A stretch of 13,698 nt of DNA, from contig JAEZQS010000271.1 of assembly GCA_023412995.1 (NCBI GenBank), forward strand, positions 1-13,698. The letters are read 5' to 3'. Positions within the stretch are counted from its first letter, which is position 1. Each line of letters starts with the position of its first letter. The notes beneath the pieces are model-generated. The model ran no database searches, was not told where the DNA came from, and was given only the letters and a program-made list of their open reading frames with translations. Shown here in pieces: positions 8,111 to 13,698 of this stretch. A program made the position numbers and the translations under genes. This stretch comes from Pseudomonadota bacterium (GTDB lineage: Bacteria > Pseudomonadota > Gammaproteobacteria > Xanthomonadales > Rhodanobacteraceae).

Positions 8111-8161
8111 TCGGCGGCTCAACGCCGCGCACACCAACCTTTCGCCGCACCGGAACGGAAC

Positions 8162-8485
8162 ATGACCCGAGCGACACTGCTTGCTGCCATCGCCCTCTCC
8201 CTCACAGCCATGCCCTGCCTCGCGGTCGAAAAGGGCGATGCCGCCGCCGGCAAGGCCAAGGCCTACACCTGCATCGGTTGCCACGGGATCATCGGCTGGA
8301 AGAATGCGTACCCGAACTACCACGTGCCGAAGATCGGCGGCCAGAACTACGACTACCTGGTCGCGGCACTGACGCAGTACCGCAGCGGCGAACGCGCGCA
8401 TCCCACCATGCGTGCGCAGGGCCAGAGCCTGAGCGATGCCGACATCCGCAACATCGCCACCTACCTTTCCAGCCTCGCGCCCTGA
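8162..8485 (+). CDS. Single-haem periplasmic cytochrome c (first of a tandem pair)
   Basis: This 107-aa class I c-type cytochrome is exported by a signal peptide (MTRATLLAAIALSLTAMPCLA, cleaved near residue 21) and should carry one covalent haem in the periplasm. The haem site is C37-I-G-C40-H41, and M83 in the HPTM segment is the likely sixth ligand. Conserved c4/c553-like elements include KIGGQNYDYL, YRSGER and the C-terminal helix SDADIRNIATYLSSL. The ATG at 8162 is chosen because it begins the signal peptide; the frame is open back to a GTG at 8021, but that extension has no family character. The Shine-Dalgarno is weak (GGAA about 8 nt upstream). The next cytochrome follows directly and is clearly related. 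Between the haem site and the YP motif it has IIGWKN where the neighbour has the common ADGN. Its redox partner cannot be told from the sequence. Confidence 0.9.
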   Translation: MTRATLLAAIALSLTAMPCLAVEKGDAAAGKAKAYTCIGCHGIIGWKNAYPNYHVPKIGGQNYDYLVAALTQYRSGERAHPTMRAQGQSLSDADIRNIATYLSSLAP

Positions 8486-8517
8486 TGCGCGCCGCAATGA
8501 TCAGGATTGCCATCCCG

Positions 8518-8862
8518 ATGAATCGCCTGCTGATCCCGCTGCTGATCGCGACCACCGCGGTTTCCCTGCCCGCCGCCGCCGCAGACATCGAAGCCGGCAA
8601 GGCCAAGGCGATACCCTGCCAGGCCTGCCACGGGGCCGACGGCAACGCGGGGATCGATCCGCAATACCCGCGCATTGCCGGCCAGTACGAGGATTACCTC
8701 GCGCGCGCCCTGCACGAGTACAAGAGCGGCGAGCGCACCAACGCGATCATGAAGGGCTTCGTCGCCACCCTGTCGGACGAGGACATCGCGAACGTCGCGG
8801 CGTATTTCGCCAGCCTGCCCGAGGGCAAGCTGGTGGACCTGCACGGCACCGCCAGCCGCTGA
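8518..8862 (+). CDS. Single-haem periplasmic cytochrome c, c4/c553-like (second of a tandem pair)
   Basis: This 114-aa class I cytochrome c has a clean signal peptide (MNRLLIPLLIATTAVSLPAAAA). The haem site is C34-Q-A-C37-H38 followed by GADGN, and M78 in NAIMKG is the likely axial ligand. PRIAGQYEDYL, YKSGERTN and LSDEDIANVAAYFASL align with the preceding cytochrome, so the two probably arose by duplication. Each matches one half of a dihaem cytochrome c4, which carries two such domains in one chain. The start is uncertain. ATG 8518 gives the best signal peptide and has AGGA 11 nt upstream. In-frame ATGs at 8497 and 8485 would add 7 or 11 residues, and the 8485 ATG touches the preceding stop as TGATG. 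In either case the pair should be co-transcribed, feeding electrons to a terminal oxidase or another periplasmic reductase not seen here. Confidence 0.9.
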   Translation: MNRLLIPLLIATTAVSLPAAAADIEAGKAKAIPCQACHGADGNAGIDPQYPRIAGQYEDYLARALHEYKSGERTNAIMKGFVATLSDEDIANVAAYFASLPEGKLVDLHGTASR

Positions 8863-8962
8863 GCGGCCAGGACGGGCGTCCGGCGACGGCGCGGGCGCTC
8901 CGCTTCCCTTCACTTCCCGGTCGGTGCCGGCGCCTGGCGCGTCGTCGGCGCGGCGTTGCGCA

Positions 8963-9574
8963 CTAGCGACCGCGGGAAGCCGTGGCAGCCTGGCGCTGCA
9001 TGTAGGGGCGGGCACCGGTGGAATGGTCGGTCGCATCCTGCACGCCGGTGACTTCGGCAACCCGCTCGCGCAGCGTGCGCTCGACGCCATTGCGCAAGGT
9101 CACGTCGGCCATGCCGCAACCGTGGCAGCCACCGCCGAACTGCAGCACGACGACGCCTTCGGCGGTCACTTCGCGCAGGCTCACATGTCCCCCGTGCGAG
9201 GCGAGTTGCGGGTTCACCTCCGACTCGATGACGTATCGCACGCGCTCCACCACGCTCGCGTCGGCGGCAGGCGCCACGCTGCGAAGCGCCGGCGCGCGGA
9301 TCGTCAACTCGCCCCCTGTGGCCGAGCGGACGTAATCGACCGTGGCGCCATCGAGGAAAGGCACGCTAGCGGCGTCGACGTAGAGCGAAAAACCCTCGCA
9401 TTCGACTTCCCATTCGCTGCCGTCGCGATCTCCTGGTTCGGAGAATTCCAGCTGGCAGTCGCCCCGTGCGGTGCCGCCGTGCACGGCATGCAGGCGGATG
9501 CCGAGGCCAGGCAGCGCCTGTTGCTCGACCAGCTTGCGGAAGTGGTCCTGGGCGGTGGCGGAGAGCGAGATCAT
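8963..9574 (-). CDS. nfuA: Fe-S biogenesis protein NfuA
   Basis: This 203-aa cytoplasmic Fe-S carrier delivers [4Fe-4S] clusters to client enzymes, especially under oxidative stress or iron shortage. Residues about 1-95 form the A-type (IscA-like) domain, which in NfuA lacks the full cluster-binding cysteine set and serves in client recognition. Residues about 105-180 form the Nfu domain. In it, NPQLASHGGHVSL and LQFGGGC150-H-G-C153-GM match E. coli NfuA closely, and the two cysteines bind the cluster at a dimer interface. Its length is similar to E. coli NfuA (191 aa), with a short extra tail. The ATG at 9574 has GAGGA 10 nt upstream and gives the family start MISLSATAQDHF. It converges with the cytochrome genes (100 bp between stops, no clear terminator) and diverges from phhB. 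The upstream region suggests IscR control. Confidence 0.96.
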   Translation of the reverse strand: MISLSATAQDHFRKLVEQQALPGLGIRLHAVHGGTARGDCQLEFSEPGDRDGSEWEVECEGFSLYVDAASVPFLDGATVDYVRSATGGELTIRAPALRSVAPAADASVVERVRYVIESEVNPQLASHGGHVSLREVTAEGVVVLQFGGGCHGCGMADVTLRNGVERTLRERVAEVTGVQDATDHSTGARPYMQRQAATASRGR

Positions 9575-9595
9575 CGTTGGGCAATCCTCAATCCG

Positions 9596-9628
9596 TACCA
9601 GTTTAGTCCTGAATCATGCGGGCGTCAT
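9596..9628 (-). promoter_or_regulatory. Candidate nfuA promoter with an overlapping IscR-like site
   Basis: On the minus strand, ATGACG (9628-9623) and TAAACT (9605-9600) are exactly 17 bp apart, each matching four of six consensus positions. The -10 lies inside GGACTAAACTGGT. This resembles the core of the type-1 IscR operator (GACT, an A/T core, then AGTC-like), with a good left half and a degraded right half. E. coli nfuA is a known IscR target, which makes the match more plausible. A repressor here would cover the -10. No binding data; inferred from sequence. Confidence 0.4.
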
Positions 9629-9649
9629 CCGCCGCGTGCCGCGGCGCCG

Positions 9650-9655
9650 TATCAT
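9650..9655 (+). promoter_or_regulatory. Candidate -10 box for phhB
   Basis: TATCAT (five of six consensus positions) lies 28 bases before the phhB start codon in a GC-rich surrounding. No clear -35 is visible at the expected distance. If used, the leader would be about 20 nt and would contain the strong GAGGAG site. Confidence 0.3.
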
Positions 9656-9670
9656 CGGGCGTTCCGCAGC

Positions 9671-9676
9671 GAGGAG
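9671..9676 (+). promoter_or_regulatory. Ribosome-binding site of phhB
   Basis: GAGGAG ends 7 nt before the ATG at 9684. It is the best Shine-Dalgarno in the window and fixes the phhB start. Confidence 0.8.
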
Positions 9677-9683
9677 TCCGCCC

Positions 9684-10037
9684 ATGAACACCAGCGACGT
9701 CCAGTCATTGCTTGCCGCGCATTGCGTGCCGCGCAAGGGCAAGGAAGGTGCGCTCGCCGGCGGCGAGATCGACCGCTGGCTGGCCGCCCTGCCGGAGTGG
9801 AAGGCGGCCGCTGGCCGTGACGCGATCGCCAGGACCTTCCGCTTTCCGGACTATTTCCACACCATGGCCTTCGTCAACGCGGTGGCGTCGGTGGCGCACC
9901 GCGAAGACCACCACCCGGATCTCGAGGTGGGGTACGACCGCTGCCACGTGTCCTGGTCCACCCACGACGTGGGCGGCCTGTCGCTCAACGATTTCATCTG
10001 CGCCGCGCGCGTCGACGACCTGCTGGCGAAGAGCTGA
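9684..10037 (+). CDS. phhB: Pterin-4a-carbinolamine dehydratase
   Basis: This 117-aa cytoplasmic enzyme of the PCD/DCoH family dehydrates 4a-hydroxytetrahydropterin, the by-product of aromatic amino acid hydroxylases, so that the pterin cofactor can be recycled. The active-site signature is clear: E74-D-H76-H77-P78-DLEVGYDRCHVSW, then the T93-H94-D95 segment and GGLSLNDFICAARVDDL. The N-terminus (VQSLLAAHCVPRKGKEGAL) is also typical. Length fits the family (about 95-120 aa). The start is set by GAGGAG 7 nt upstream. The gene diverges from nfuA (109 bp between starts) and converges on the HAD gene with only 15 bp between stop codons and no visible terminator. No phenylalanine hydroxylase gene (phhA) is in the window, so the partner enzyme must be elsewhere, or the protein has a pterin role outside phenylalanine breakdown, such as molybdopterin-related repair. 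Confidence 0.95.
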   Translation: MNTSDVQSLLAAHCVPRKGKEGALAGGEIDRWLAALPEWKAAAGRDAIARTFRFPDYFHTMAFVNAVASVAHREDHHPDLEVGYDRCHVSWSTHDVGGLSLNDFICAARVDDLLAKS

Positions 10038-10052
10038 AGGACGCCCCGGCGC

Positions 10053-10754
10053 TCACGCGCAGGCGGCCAGCGCCGACGGGATCCCGTCCGCGCCAGCGAT
10101 GGTGATCACGCGCGGGTGGCCGTTGCGCACGCCGTGCTCGAGCTCGTGTTCCCAGGTGACGTGGTAGGGCATGTGGATGCCCCAGCCGCCCAGCGCGATC
10201 ACCGGCTCGATGTCCGAGCGCAACGAATTGCCGATCATCGCGAAGGCATCCGCCGCGATGCCGAACTCGCCGAGCACGCGGGCGTAACTGCGCTGGTCCT
10301 TCTCCGACACGATCTCGATGCGGTGGAAGAGGTCGCCGAGGCCACTAAGGGCGACCTTGCGCTCCTGGTGGAACAGGTCGCCCTTGGTGACCAGCACGAT
10401 GCGATGCCGCGCGGCCACCGCCTCCACCGCCGCACGGATGCCGGGCAGGAGTTCCACCGGGTGGTCCAGCACGGCCTTGCCGAGCGCGACGATGCGGTGG
10501 ATGGCGGTGGCATCGATCGCGCCCCCGGTGAGCTCGATCGCCGCCTCGACCATCGACAGCGCCATGCCCTTGGCACCGTAGCCGAACAGCGCCAGGTTGC
10601 GCCGCTCGATGGCCTGCAGCCGGCGGCGCACTGGCTCGGTGGCGACATCGACCCACTGGCCGACGATGCGTTCGAACTCGGCGCCGGCATGCTGGTAGTA
10701 ACCCTCGCTGTGCCACAGGGTGTCGTCGCCATCGAAGCCGGCCAGCGCGATCAC
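10053..10754 (-). CDS. HAD-superfamily hydrolase (probable phosphatase), coupled to rluC
   Basis: This 233-aa cytoplasmic haloacid dehalogenase-type hydrolase has all four motifs: I, F7-D8-G-D10-D11-T12 (D8 the nucleophile, D10 the acid/base); II, VLVT123-KGD; III, K152 in SEKDQRSY; IV, GN176-S177-LRSD181-IEPV. A helical cap (about 18-100) lies between motifs I and II, as in phosphoglycolate phosphatase-like or nucleotidase-like members. The family usually acts on small phosphorylated metabolites; the substrate is not readable from sequence. The start is a GTG at 10754 whose bases overlap the rluC stop (GTGA), so translation is probably coupled to rluC. No better start fits, since motif I begins at residue 7. 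The 3' end faces phhB at 15 bp. Confidence 0.9.
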   Translation of the reverse strand: MIALAGFDGDDTLWHSEGYYQHAGAEFERIVGQWVDVATEPVRRRLQAIERRNLALFGYGAKGMALSMVEAAIELTGGAIDATAIHRIVALGKAVLDHPVELLPGIRAAVEAVAARHRIVLVTKGDLFHQERKVALSGLGDLFHRIEIVSEKDQRSYARVLGEFGIAADAFAMIGNSLRSDIEPVIALGGWGIHMPYHVTWEHELEHGVRNGHPRVITIAGADGIPSALAACA

Positions 10755-11734
10755 CTCGGCTTGCCCCCGCGCCCTTCGAGGGCGTCGAGCACGGCCGAGA
10801 GCTCGGCCGGCAGCGGCGCGCTGAAGGCATAGCTGCGCTCGCCGAGCTGGAACTCGAACCGCGCCGCATGCAGGAACAGGCGCTTCAGCCCCAGCTCGCG
10901 CATGCTGCGGTTGAACTCGCGCTCGCCGTACTTGGGATCGCCCGCCACCGGATGGCCGATGTGCTGCGCGTGCACGCGGATCTGGTGCGTGCGGCCGGTG
11001 TCGAGCGCCACGTCCACCAGGCTGGCGCCGGCGTGGCGCGCCACTTCGGTGAAACGCGAGCGCGAGGCCTTGCCCTCGGCATCCACCCGCACCATGCGCT
11101 CGCCGCCCTGCAGGACGGACTTGCGCAGCGGCGCGTCCACGTCCAGGCGCGCCTGCGGCAGGACACCCTGCACCAGGGCGAGGTAGTGCTTTTCCACCCT
11201 GCCCTCGCGGATCGCCGCCTGCAGGCCGGTCAGGGCAGAACGCTTGCGCGAGAGCACCAGCACGCCGCTGGTGTCGCGGTCCAGCCGGTGGACCAGTTCC
11301 AGGGTGTCGCGCGGGCGCGCCGCGCGCAGCAGTTCGATCGCCCCGAAGTCGACGCCGCTGCCGCCGTGGCTGGCCACCCCGGAGGGCTTGTCGATCACCA
11401 GGAACTCGCGGTCCTCGTGCACGATGGCGGACTCGATGCGGTCCAGCCGTCCGGCGGCGGGCATGGCGGGCTCGGCGGCAGGAGCGAGCCGGACCGGCGG
11501 AATGCGCACTTCGTCCCCGGCCGCCAGCCGCCTGTCCGGCCTGGCACGCCCGCCGTTGACGCGCACCTCGCCGGTGCGGCAGATGCGGTAGATCAGGCTG
11601 CGCGGCGCCCCCTTGAGGCGCCCGGCGAGGAAGTTGTCCAGGCGCTGCCCCTCGCGATCGGCCGGTACCGCGACGAGGGTCGCGCGCGGCGCTTCGGCGG
11701 ATTCGCGATTTGGCGCCGAAGTCTGTGTCTTCAT
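10751..11734 (-). CDS. rluC: 23S rRNA pseudouridine synthase RluC
   Basis: This 327-aa RluA-family pseudouridine synthase is close in length to E. coli RluC (319 aa), which modifies U955, U2504 and U2580 of 23S rRNA. An S4 RNA-binding domain (about 28-80: GQRLDNFLAGRL, IYRICRTGEVRVNG) precedes the catalytic domain. The catalytic signature is H149-R-L-D152-R-D-T-S-G, with D152 the nucleophile. FLVIDKPSGVASHGGSG and TGRTHQIRVHAQHIGHPVAGDPKYG are further family motifs. The ATG at 11734 is chosen over an open frame that continues 124 codons upstream, because it gives the family length and has GGGAAG 9 nt before it. The upstream stretch would run through the rne leader. The gene lies divergent to rne, as in E. 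coli. Its stop overlaps the HAD gene start, forming a two-gene operon. Confidence 0.95.
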   Translation of the reverse strand: MKTQTSAPNRESAEAPRATLVAVPADREGQRLDNFLAGRLKGAPRSLIYRICRTGEVRVNGGRARPDRRLAAGDEVRIPPVRLAPAAEPAMPAAGRLDRIESAIVHEDREFLVIDKPSGVASHGGSGVDFGAIELLRAARPRDTLELVHRLDRDTSGVLVLSRKRSALTGLQAAIREGRVEKHYLALVQGVLPQARLDVDAPLRKSVLQGGERMVRVDAEGKASRSRFTEVARHAGASLVDVALDTGRTHQIRVHAQHIGHPVAGDPKYGEREFNRSMRELGLKRLFLHAARFEFQLGERSYAFSAPLPAELSAVLDALEGRGGKPR

Positions 11735-11763
11735 TGAAAAAATCTTCCCGAAACTGCTATGCT
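11734..11763 (+). promoter_or_regulatory. Probable rne promoter, overlapping the rluC start codon
   Basis: TTGAAA (11734-11739, five of six consensus positions) and TATGCT (11758-11763, four of six) are 18 bp apart. TG at 11755-11756 makes the second box an extended -10. This is the best sigma70-type promoter in the window. Transcription would start near 11770, leaving a leader of about 335 nt before the rne ATG. The -35 begins at the first base of the rluC start codon, and the spacer covers the rluC ribosome-binding site. Confidence 0.6.
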
Positions 11764-12105
11764 GGGCGGGCGAGTTGCGTCGTCCGGCACCCCTCCGCGG
11801 GAGTCCGGACTCCTTTGCGCACCCGTCCATTGCGTCCCTCTGGGATTCCCGCGCAGCGCCTTCCAGGCTGGAACGCTGCACCGGAACGAGGCGAATCGTA
11901 CTGGCTCGGGTCGTGGATTGCTCGCCGCCGGAAGGGCGGCGCGGATCCGCGGGCACGCGGCAACCCCATTGATGCCGGCGCGCGGAAGCGCCGGTTGGAA
12001 CCCAGGCGCACCTGCCGCCGTCGGCCCGCGAAATGCGGGCAATCGCGTAGCGCGATTCCCTCGCGCAGCGCCGACGCAGTCGAGCGCCACAAGGAAAAAA
12101 CGACA
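11735..12105 (+). ncRNA. Structured 5' leader of rne (candidate RNase E autoregulatory element)
   Basis: This 371-bp stretch between rluC and rne has no supported protein gene. The plus strand has a chain of perfect or near-perfect hairpins: 11800-11813 (14-nt palindrome, then TTT); 11853-11879 (GCAGCG/CGCTGC with an upper TTCCA/TGGAA stem); 11923-11941 (7 bp, loop GGAAG); 11975-11994 (7 bp); 12024-12040 (6 bp, loop GAAAT); and 12041-12057 (AATCGCG/CGCGATT, loop TAG). AT-rich single-stranded sequence just before the gene could be a cleavage site. E. coli rne has a leader of about 360 nt with hairpins through which RNase E controls its own mRNA. Here the position and length agree; homology of individual hairpins is not shown. 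The last part carries AAGGA at 12091-12095. Confidence 0.5.
11800..11816 (+). terminator. Possible attenuator hairpin early in the rne leader
   Basis: GGAGTCCGGACTCC is a perfect 14-nt palindrome that can fold as a 5-bp stem with a CCGG loop, directly followed by TTT. The stem is short and the T-run is only three, so read-through would be expected. It might act as a partial terminator or pause site about 30 nt after the likely rne start, or simply be the first leader hairpin. Confidence 0.25.
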
Positions 12106-13698
12106 ATGAAGCGCATGTTGATCAACGCGACTCAGCGGGAAGAGTTGCGCGTGGCGATCGTGGAAGGACAGAACCTCTACGACCTCGATATCGAGATCCC
12201 CTCCCGCGAACAGAAGAAAGGCAACATTTACAAGGCGCGCATCACCCGCGTCGAACCCTCCCTCGAAGCCTGCTTCGTCGACTACGGCGCCGACCGCCAC
12301 GGCTTCCTGCCGCTGAAGGAAATCGGCGAGCAGTACTTCACGGCCGGCGTGAACCCGGCCAAGGCCGGCATCCGCGAGCTGCTCAAGGAAGGCCAGGAGC
12401 TGGTCGTCCAGGTCGAGAAGGAAGAGCGCGGCAACAAGGGCGCCGCCCTCACCACCTTCATCAGCCTCGCCGGCCGCTACATGGTGCTGATGCCGGACAA
12501 CCCGAAGGCCGGCGGCGTCTCGCGCCGCATCGAGGGCGAGGACCGGCAGGCGATCAAGGAGGCACTCGACCACCTGCAGGTGCCCGAGGACATCGGGCTG
12601 ATCGTGCGCACCGCCGGCCTCGGCCGCGACGCCGAGGAACTGCAGTGGGACCTCGACTACCTGCTGCAGCTGTGGAAGGCGATCTCGGAGGCGGCGCAAT
12701 CGCGCCACGCGCCCTTCCTCATCTACCAGGAATCGCGCCTGATCATCCGCGCGTTGCGCGACTACCTGCGCAACGACATCGGCGAGATCCTGATCGACCA
12801 CGAGGAGCTCTACCAGGACGCGCGCGAGTTCGTGCAGCAGGTCATGCCGAACAACCTGCGCAAGCTCAAGCTCTACCAGGACACCACCCCGCTCTTCTCG
12901 CGCTTCCAGATCGAAAGCCAGATCGAGAACGCGTTCGAGCGCACCGTGCGCCTGCCCTCCGGCGGCTCGATCGTGATCGACCAGACCGAGGCGCTGACCG
13001 CCATCGACATCAACTCCTCGAAGGCGACCAAGGGCAGCGACATCGAGGACACGGCGTTCAACACCAACTGCGAGGCGGCGGTCGAGATCGCGCGCCAGCT
13101 GCGCATCCGCGACGCTGGCGGCCTGATCGTCATCGACTTCATCGACATGGATTCGCCGCGCCACCAGCGCGAGGTCGAGGAGAAGCTGAAGGATGCGCTC
13201 AAGCTCGACCGTGCGCGCGTGCAGGTCGGGCGCATCTCGCGCTTCGGCCTGCTCGAGATGTCGCGCCAGCGCCTGCGCCCGAGCCTGGGCGAAGCGACGC
13301 AGATCGTCTGCCCGCGCTGCGAGGGGCACGGCCGCATCCGCGGCGTCGAGTCGCTCTCGCTCTCGGCCCTGCGCCTGGTCGAGGAACATGCGATGAAGGA
13401 CAGCACCGGCCAGGTGCTGGTGCAGGCACCGCCGAGCGTGGCCAACTTCCTGCTCAACGAAAAGCGTCGCCAGCTGACCGAGATCGAGGCGCGCCACGAC
13501 GTCAACGTGATCGTGGTCGCCGACGACCAGCTCGAGACGCCGCACCTGGAAATCCAGCGCCTGCGCGGCGCCGACCTCGGCGACGAGGTCAAGCCGAGCT
13601 ACCAGCGCACGACGCCGGTCGCACCGGCGCCGCTGCCGCAGATGCTGCGCCCGAGCGAAGAACCCGAGCAGCCCGCCGTTGCAGGGGTCGTGCGCTCG
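12106..13698 (+). CDS. rne: Ribonuclease E, 5' part (gene runs off the window end)
   Basis: The first 531 codons of RNase E, the essential endonuclease that starts mRNA decay, processes rRNA and tRNA, and scaffolds the degradosome at the inner membrane. It opens MKRMLINATQREELRVAIVEG. The S1 RNA-binding domain is at about 37-120, followed by the 5'-sensor and RNase H-like region, a DNase I-like catalytic domain with metal ligands D301 (AIDINSS) and D344 (VIDFIDMD), matching E. coli D303 and D346, and the zinc-link C402-P-R-C405 that joins subunits. The catalytic half is complete to about residue 510. The last visible residues turn Pro/Glu/Ala-rich, the start of the disordered C-terminal scaffold, which is cut off here. 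The ATG is supported by AAGGA 10 nt upstream. The large catalytic half plus scaffold and the start motif favour RNase E over RNase G. Confidence 0.97.
   Translation, partial: MKRMLINATQREELRVAIVEGQNLYDLDIEIPSREQKKGNIYKARITRVEPSLEACFVDYGADRHGFLPLKEIGEQYFTAGVNPAKAGIRELLKEGQELVVQVEKEERGNKGAALTTFISLAGRYMVLMPDNPKAGGVSRRIEGEDRQAIKEALDHLQVPEDIGLIVRTAGLGRDAEELQWDLDYLLQLWKAISEAAQSRHAPFLIYQESRLIIRALRDYLRNDIGEILIDHEELYQDAREFVQQVMPNNLRKLKLYQDTTPLFSRFQIESQIENAFERTVRLPSGGSIVIDQTEALTAIDINSSKATKGSDIEDTAFNTNCEAAVEIARQLRIRDAGGLIVIDFIDMDSPRHQREVEEKLKDALKLDRARVQVGRISRFGLLEMSRQRLRPSLGEATQIVCPRCEGHGRIRGVESLSLSALRLVEEHAMKDSTGQVLVQAPPSVANFLLNEKRRQLTEIEARHDVNVIVVADDQLETPHLEIQRLRGADLGDEVKPSYQRTTPVAPAPLPQMLRPSEEPEQPAVAGVVRS

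Larger units (their letters stand above)
7779..8161. other. 383-bp divergent intergenic region between the efflux operon and the cytochrome genes
   Basis: No protein-coding gene is supported here. Open frames that cross it are Arg/Pro/Ala-rich and have no ribosome-binding site or recognisable family. What can be seen: a TA-rich island at about 7805-7842 that could serve promoters in both directions; two competing perfect 8-bp inverted repeats at 7998-8030; and a TATACT box at 8105-8110 just upstream of the first cytochrome. No divergent regulator gene sits here, although RND operons often have one. Confidence 0.6.

Noticed and set aside
8021..8161. GTG-started extension of the first cytochrome
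   Set aside because: It would bury the signal peptide 47 residues inside the protein and contains the TATACT promoter-like box, so it is more likely untranslated.
7821..8177. Minus-strand open frame of 118 codons in the gap upstream of the efflux operon
   Set aside because: Arg-rich, no recognisable family, no ribosome-binding site, and it runs through the likely promoters of both flanking units.
8863..8962. Bidirectional terminator between the second cytochrome and nfuA
   Set aside because: Only a weak 4-bp GGAC/GTCC stem and scattered GC-rich repeats are visible, with no T-tract on either strand.
11735..12106. Upstream extension of rluC by 124 codons
   Set aside because: The extension is Arg-rich with no RluC-family similarity and covers the rne leader. 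The ATG at 11734 gives the normal family length.
11731..13545. Minus-strand open frame of about 600 codons opposite rne
   Set aside because: It is antisense to RNase E, whose catalytic residues and zinc-link are intact. The antisense product is low-complexity and would swallow the rluC promoter region.
1..13698. CRISPR arrays, transposons, integrases, toxin-antitoxin or defence genes
   Set aside because: Looked for on both strands: no regularly spaced repeats, terminal inverted repeats with a transposase, or related protein motifs were found.

Overview
The window reads as chromosomal DNA of a high-GC gammaproteobacterium. It is most likely from the Xanthomonadaceae/Lysobacteraceae group (Lysobacter, Luteimonas or Stenotrophomonas-like). 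This rests on the look of the RNase E, NfuA, RluC and RND proteins and on the strong G/C third-position bias; no database search was possible. All genes look like core or long-resident genes. I see no mobile element, CRISPR array, tRNA, rRNA, prophage or defence module.

Layout. (1) Positions 101-7778, minus strand: a three-gene tripartite efflux operon. It runs lipoprotein membrane-fusion adaptor, RND permease A (1132 aa), RND permease B (1024 aa), and both junctions are 4-bp ATGA overlaps. One adaptor with two different permeases and no outer-membrane channel matches the MdtABC and SmeIJK types of pump. (2) Positions 7779-8161: a 383-bp gap with a TA-rich island that could hold back-to-back promoters, and a pair of overlapping, mutually exclusive hairpins. 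(3) Positions 8162-8862, plus strand: two tandem, related, single-haem periplasmic c-type cytochromes. (4) Positions 8963-9574, minus: NfuA, an Fe-S cluster carrier. Divergent from it is phhB (9684-10037, plus), a pterin-4a-carbinolamine dehydratase. The shared upstream region carries a plausible nfuA promoter overlapped by an IscR-like site. (5) Positions 10053-11734, minus: rluC (23S rRNA pseudouridine synthase), translationally coupled through a GTGA overlap to a HAD-family phosphatase. (6) Position 12106 to the window end, plus: rne (RNase E), cut by the window edge inside its C-terminal half. Its promoter overlaps the rluC start codon, and its leader of roughly 335 nt is full of GC-rich hairpins.

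How the parts work together. The efflux genes form one coupled expression unit that probably exports amphipathic compounds through a TolC-type channel encoded elsewhere. The cytochromes serve periplasmic electron transfer. NfuA serves Fe-S delivery. RNase E and RluC act on RNA, and the divergent rne/rluC arrangement is the one known from E. coli.

The observations most worth a second look are two. First, RND permease B has Asn where the AcrB-type proton relay has its second Asp and its Lys, while its partner permease A keeps both. Second, the structured rne leader overlaps the rluC control region. I did not find a convincing wholly new system.
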